A stretch of DNA of 64,000 bases. Source: Chitinophaga sancti (GTDB lineage: Bacteria > Bacteroidota > Bacteroidia > Chitinophagales > Chitinophagaceae). Position 1 is the stretch's first letter. Each line of letters opens with the position of its first letter. The stretch lies in contig NZ_CP139247.1 in the NCBI RefSeq assembly GCF_034087045.1, forward strand, positions 4,924,001 through 4,988,000, written 5' to 3'. Below the pieces are notes generated by a model that was not told where the DNA came from, searched no databases, and saw nothing but the letters and a program-made list of their open reading frames with translations. This document shows, one piece after another, positions 63,896 through 64,000 of the stretch. A program made the translations under genes and the position numbers.

Positions 63896-64000
63896 CAACC
63901 ATTTTACCAGCAACGGTAGTGTCAGCCCCTGCATAACAAGAGAAATAACGACGACCATTACCGCAATAAAAATAATAGTATCCCTTTGTGGAAAAGGCAC
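63866..64000 (-). CDS. C-terminal end of a Na+/H+ antiporter (CPA1-like), cut by the window edge
   Basis: 44 codons and a stop. The sequence FIAVMVVVISLVMQGLTLPLL is the last membrane helix of NhaP/CPA1-type antiporters, followed by KWLKLRPDGRRH. The rest lies beyond position 64000. The stop lies inside the first (rightmost) 48-bp unit. Confidence 0.75.
   Translation of the reverse strand: MPFPQRDTIIFIAVMVVVISLVMQGLTLPLLVKWLKLRPDGRRH

Noticed and set aside
63700..63900. 48-bp repeats as a phage attachment or integron site
   Set aside because: No integrase gene is near, and the units are explained as copies of the antiporter 3' end.

Overview
The window looks like chromosomal DNA of a Chitinophaga-like member of the Bacteroidota (Chitinophagaceae). 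The basis is several TonB-dependent receptors, TlpA-type thioredoxins, a DUF5009 acyltransferase-like protein, MauE-like and DUF899 proteins, an RHS/HINT polymorphic toxin, moderate GC, and several TAnnTTTG promoter elements typical of the phylum. No rRNA, tRNA or CRISPR array was recognised.

Layout. 0.37-17.1 kb is a large two-armed respiration and metal-handling locus. The minus arm (9.7 kb down to 0.37 kb) carries a small Cys-triad membrane protein, a 94-aa membrane protein, a DJ-1/PfpI-YHS fusion, a TonB receptor, a SCO1-like protein, a second Cys-triad protein, an AraC regulator, a small membrane protein, and two multi-spanning proteins with C-terminal c-type haem domains that resemble a cytochrome bd-superfamily oxidase, followed by a 55-aa membrane peptide. 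The plus arm (9.8-17.1 kb) carries a third Cys-triad protein, a TonB receptor, a second DJ-1/YHS protein, another siderophore-type TonB receptor and a PepSY membrane protein. 17.3-21.1 kb holds a glycosyltransferase remnant, a TlpA protein, a decayed IS5-family transposase and a Fic protein with a palindrome-rich promoter.

21.1-35 kb is accessory DNA: two paralogous unknown proteins, a lone LytTR domain, an RteC-like protein, a two-gene replication-like module (initiator-like gene with seven internal dyad repeats plus a DnaC-like ATPase), a 5'-truncated RHS-HINT toxin with two paralogous putative immunity genes, and an HxlR/SDR pair sharing an operator. 35-47 kb has DUF5009, an FtsX/MacB-type ABC permease, YhcH, a subclass B1 metallo-beta-lactamase, an NB-ARC ATPase with a small partner, an AraC/aldehyde dehydrogenase/DUF779 set, and a MauE/propeller/Cys-peptide operon. 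47-64 kb has a MobA-like nucleotidyltransferase and a lone molybdopterin domain, TlpA, class I FBP aldolase, a GH133 debranching enzyme, a PolX whose PHP nuclease domain has lost its ligands, UspA, GH51, YwbE, DUF899, YCII/ECF sigma, an MBL-fold hydrolase, GH16, and the end of a Na+/H+ antiporter.

The most unusual pattern is that at least four genes (class I aldolase, DUF899, YCII and the antiporter) have their 3' end, stop codon included, tandemly repeated into the downstream spacer with unit lengths divisible by three (51, 78, 24 and 48 bp). The MobA-like gene shows an older, diverged version. Other points of interest are the metal locus with three Cys-x9-Cys-x3-Cys proteins, the lambda O/P-like module with internal iterons, and the PHP-dead PolX.
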